Below, piece by piece: positions 61,652-64,000 of a DNA stretch of 64,000 nucleotides; position 1 is the stretch's first letter; each line of letters begins with the position of its first letter. This stretch comes from Ottowia sp. SB7-C50 (GTDB lineage Bacteria; Pseudomonadota; Gammaproteobacteria; Burkholderiales; Burkholderiaceae_C). The notes under the pieces were generated by a model, which was given only the letters and a program-made list of their open reading frames with translations, was not told the DNA's origin and ran no database searches. The stretch covers positions 3,472,001 to 3,536,000 of the forward strand of contig NZ_CP136995.1 in NCBI RefSeq assembly GCF_033110285.1. Direction: 5' to 3'. The position numbers and the translations under genes were made by a program.

Positions 61652-62440
61652 ATGACCTCTCCCCTGGCCTTCATTACGGGCGCCTCCAGCGGCATCGGCC
61701 AGGCCCTGGCGCAGCATTACTTCTTGCAGGGCTGGGATCTGGCCCTGCCGGCGCGCCGACCGGCCGAACTGGCCGCGTGGTGCCGCGCACAGGGCTGGCC
61801 CGAGGCGCGCTGGCGCGTATACGGCGCGGACGTGGCCCACGTGGACAGCATCGTCACCGCAGGTCAGGCGTGCCTGGCGGCGCAGGGCGTGCCCGACGTG
61901 GTGATCGCCAACGCGGGCATCAGCGTGGGCATGGATTCGGCGGTGCTGGAAGACATCGACGTGATGGCCCGCACGCTGGCGGTGAACAACACCGGCATGG
62001 CGGCCACGTTTCACCCTTTCATCGGGCCGATGCGCGAGCGCGGGCGTGGCGCGCTGGTGGGCGTGGCCAGCGTGGCGGCCATTCGCGGGCTGCCGGGTCA
62101 CGGCGCCTACTGCGCCAGCAAGGCGGGCGTGGTGGCGTATTGCGAAAGCCTGCGCGGCGAGCTGCGCGGCAGCGGCGTGCGCGTGGTGACCATCGCGCCG
62201 GGCTATATCGACACGCCGCTGACGCGCGCCAACCGCTATGCGATGCCGTTCTTGATGCCGGCCGACCGCTTTGCCGCGCAGGCGGCGCGCGCCATCGCCC
62301 GTGGCGTCAGTTACCGGGTGATTCCGTGGCAGATGGGGGTGGTGGCCAAGCTGCTGCGCGTGCTGCCCAACCCGCTGTTCGACGCGCTGCTGGCGGGCAA
62401 GCCGCGCAAGGCACGGGCGGGACACACCGGCCCCCAATGA
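61652..62440 (+). CDS. Short-chain dehydrogenase/reductase (SDR) family protein
   Basis: 262 residues. Classical SDR motifs: cofactor-binding TGASSGIG, VIANAGIS, active-site Ser in VASVAAIRG and the catalytic YCASK. The hydrophobic C-terminus (PWQMGVVAKLLRVLPNPLFDALL) suggests membrane association, seen in SDRs acting on lipids. NADP preference is suggested by ARR after the second strand. Substrate unknown. It shares its 3' hairpin with the convergent RRM gene. Confidence 0.9.
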   Translation: MTSPLAFITGASSGIGQALAQHYFLQGWDLALPARRPAELAAWCRAQGWPEARWRVYGADVAHVDSIVTAGQACLAAQGVPDVVIANAGISVGMDSAVLEDIDVMARTLAVNNTGMAATFHPFIGPMRERGRGALVGVASVAAIRGLPGHGAYCASKAGVVAYCESLRGELRGSGVRVVTIAPGYIDTPLTRANRYAMPFLMPADRFAAQAARAIARGVSYRVIPWQMGVVAKLLRVLPNPLFDALLAGKPRKARAGHTGPQ

Positions 62441-62442
62441 CA

Positions 62443-62463
62443 AAGGCCCCACGCGGGGGCCTT
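62443..62463. terminator. Hairpin terminator between convergent SDR and RRM genes
   Basis: AAGGCCCC-ACGC-GGGGGCCTT stem right after the SDR stop. The T tracts are short on both sides, so it may serve weakly in both directions. Confidence 0.65.
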
Positions 62464-62511
62464 GGTTAGCTGGGCTGGCCTGCGCCGGCAAGGGCGGCAG
62501 GCTGGGCGACT

Positions 62512-63123
62512 TTACTCGTCGTCGCGGCCCTGGTCGAAGGTGTCGCGCCGGCGATCGCCGTATTCGCGACGGCCACCGCCGCCGCGCGGGCCGGGACCGT
62601 AGGGGCTGCGGAAGCTGCCGTCGTTGCCACCACCACCGTAGCCGCCGCCACCGCCTTCACGGCGGCCACCGCCGTAGCCGCCGCCGCCGCCACCGCCGTA
62701 ACCACCACCGCCGCCGCCTTCGCGGCCACCGCCACCGTAGCCGCCGCCACCTTCGCGGCCGCCGCCGTAGCCACCACCGCCGCCTTCACGACGGCCACCG
62801 CCGTAGCCGCCACCGCCGCCACCGCCGTAACCACCACCACCGCCGCCGTAGCCGCCAGAGCGCGGCGGGCGCGCTTCCATGGGACGCGCCTCGTTGACGA
62901 CGACGTTGCGGCCGCCCAGGGGCTGGCCGTTCATGCCGTTGATGGCTTCCTGAGCCTCGGCATCGCTGCCCATTTCGACAAAACCGAAACCCTTGGAGCG
63001 GCCGGTATCGCGCTCCATCATCACTTTGGCGCTGGTCACCGAGCCGAATTGGCCGAACGCCTGCGCCAGATCGGCGTCGCGAACGCTGTACGGCAGGTTG
63101 CCGACGTAAAGTTTGTTGCCCAT
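62512..63123 (-). CDS. Glycine-rich RNA-binding protein (RRM)
   Basis: 203 residues. One RRM domain with RNP2 LYVGNL (5-10) and RNP1 KGFGFVEM (44-51), followed by a long tail of repeated GGYGGG units with interspersed RREGGG and a basic acidic end (RRRDTFDQGRDDE). The pattern resembles cold-induced RNA-binding proteins of cyanobacteria and betaproteobacteria. GAGGAG lies about 10 bases before the ATG. The glycine tail could phase-separate or bind RNA; its repeat number probably varies. Confidence 0.92.
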   Translation of the reverse strand: MGNKLYVGNLPYSVRDADLAQAFGQFGSVTSAKVMMERDTGRSKGFGFVEMGSDAEAQEAINGMNGQPLGGRNVVVNEARPMEARPPRSGGYGGGGGGYGGGGGGGYGGGRREGGGGGYGGGREGGGGYGGGGREGGGGGGYGGGGGGGYGGGRREGGGGGYGGGGNDGSFRSPYGPGPRGGGGRREYGDRRRDTFDQGRDDE

Positions 63124-63500
63124 TGAAAGGGACTCCTCAATAACGAAAAAAAAGCGATGGAGTCCGCGAAACGCCTTCGACGAAGCTCTCGCTCGACCGA
63201 AAAGGGCAACTGACTGTGATCACCGCAAAGCCACGGTACGCATGCAAAAAGCCACGCACCCGCGCGATTATGCGTCAGAAATATGAAAGTCAAGCATGCG
63301 GGTTTTCACCCTCCAAACCAGTCAGGTATTGGCCGCGGTTCGGCCCCCGCGCGGGGTCAGCAGACCGACGCCCCTACAATCCGTGCCCCTGAACCCGCCG
63401 CGCACCGCCTGCGGAGCGGCCGGCCTATGCTACCAATAAAGTAGCTGCTACCCCAGCATGGACGTGCGCTGGCACGCCATGTGAATCATTTTGTTGCTGC
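63124..63500. other. Divergent intergenic region, 377 bases
   Basis: Holds the RRM gene leader and promoter (AT-rich near 63260-63300) and the GDT1 promoter. A worn copy of the dispersed repeat may lie at about 63430-63485 (GCTACCAATAAAGTAGCTGC). No further gene is seen. Confidence 0.45.
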
Positions 63501-64000
63501 ATGGAAGCCTTCCTCGTCTCCACCGGTATCGTCGCCCTGGCCGAAATGGGCGACAAGACGCAGCTGCTGTCGCTGGTGCTGGCGGCGCGCTTTCGCAAGC
63601 CCTGGCCGATCGTGCTGGGCATTCTGGTGGCGACGCTGGCCAACCACGCTCTGGCCGGCGCAGTGGGCAGCTGGGTGCAGGCGCAGCTGGGGCCGCAGGT
63701 GCTGCGCTGGGTGCTGGGGCTGTCGTTCATCGCCATGGCGGTGTGGATGCTGATACCCGACAAGCTGGACGAGGACGACCAGCCCAGCGCGGCGTCAAGG
63801 CTGGGCGTGTTCGGCACCACGCTGGTGGCATTCTTCCTGGCCGAGATGGGCGACAAGACCCAGATCGCCACCGTGGCGCTGGCCGCGCAGTACAAGGCGT
63901 GGGCCGCGGTGGTGGCGGGCACGACGCTGGGCATGATGATTGCCAACGCGCCGGTGGTGTGGTTTGGCGACCGGCTGGTCAAGAAGGTGCCGATCCGCGT
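63501..64000 (+). CDS. GDT1/TMEM165 family transporter, cut by the window end
   Basis: At least 166 residues, continuing past the window. The two family signatures E-x-G-D-K-T are EMGDKT at 15-20 and EMGDKT at 115-120, each inside a membrane helix, with an acidic loop between (PDKLDEDDQPS). The family exchanges Mn2+ or Ca2+ for protons; bacterial members such as MneA export manganese. I found no yybP-ykoY type manganese riboswitch upstream. Start at ATG 63501 gives the normal N-terminus. Confidence 0.9.
   Translation, partial: MEAFLVSTGIVALAEMGDKTQLLSLVLAARFRKPWPIVLGILVATLANHALAGAVGSWVQAQLGPQVLRWVLGLSFIAMAVWMLIPDKLDEDDQPSAASRLGVFGTTLVAFFLAEMGDKTQIATVALAAQYKAWAAVVAGTTLGMMIANAPVVWFGDRLVKKVPIR

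Noticed and set aside
62580..62870. Tandem GC-rich array, considered as a CRISPR or minisatellite
   Set aside because: It is the glycine-codon tail of the RRM protein, with 3-base periodicity and no spacers.
63300..63500. Possible manganese (yybP-ykoY) riboswitch before the GDT1 gene
   Set aside because: The conserved loops could not be found; only a short hairpin from the dispersed repeat is present.

Overview
The window is about 68 percent GC and gene-dense. Gene content and order point to a betaproteobacterium of the family Comamonadaceae (Burkholderiales): a Bug/TctC-type binding protein, a methionine synthase encoded as two genes, GTP-dependent PEP carboxykinase, an SAH-type leader before metH, a Pls-like NRPS, and several dispersed repeat families. 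The genus cannot be fixed from the sequence alone. No rRNA, tRNA, CRISPR array, insertion sequence or complete prophage was seen.

Layout. 1-10.5 kb: a ComM/YifB ATPase; a Bug binding protein, NDP-forming acyl-CoA synthetase and crotonase that look like an acid uptake and CoA-activation operon; a YihY membrane protein; and an SsuABC/TauABC-like ABC importer. 10.7-18.4 kb: the large half of MetH behind a candidate SAH riboswitch; a GNAT-Rnk fusion; znuABC diverging from a Fur-family (probably Zur) gene across two matching palindromes. 18.6-27.5 kb: threonine deaminase, a PACE-type efflux protein, a 1357-residue Pls/PosA-like non-ribosomal peptide synthetase with its own phosphopantetheinyl transferase, the frameshifted small half of MetH, and an N-formylglutamate amidohydrolase. 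27.5-32 kb: a patch of gene remnants (RhuM, multicopper oxidase) around recQ, then a Phd-like antitoxin/zeta-like kinase pair. 32-38.6 kb: a two-module AAA+ ATPase, a mechanosensitive-channel-like protein, a 46-residue membrane protein and pckG. 38.8-47 kb: small metabolic and stress genes, cbpA-cbpM, a glycine-zipper protein and a lone receiver protein. 47-58.7 kb: a hybrid histidine kinase coupled to acetoacetyl-CoA synthetase, then a 2122-residue DUF11-repeat surface protein with an IPTL-type C-terminal signal behind an AT-rich, palindrome-rich promoter. 59-64 kb: kdsD-kdsC-lptC without lptA following, an SDR, a glycine-rich RRM protein and a GDT1-type transporter cut by the window edge.

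Three themes stand out. (1) The Pls-like synthetase and adjacent PPTase form the best candidate for an uncharacterised system, perhaps a homopoly(amino acid) made at the membrane. (2) Several repeat families are scattered through intergenic DNA and also sit in frame inside recQ, metH, the acetoacetyl-CoA synthetase, an acyl-CoA synthetase and the PPTase. (3) Three genes (metH small half, pckG, an EamA transporter) are each broken by one extra base in a G/C run of six or seven, which suggests sequencing or assembly error but could be slippage.
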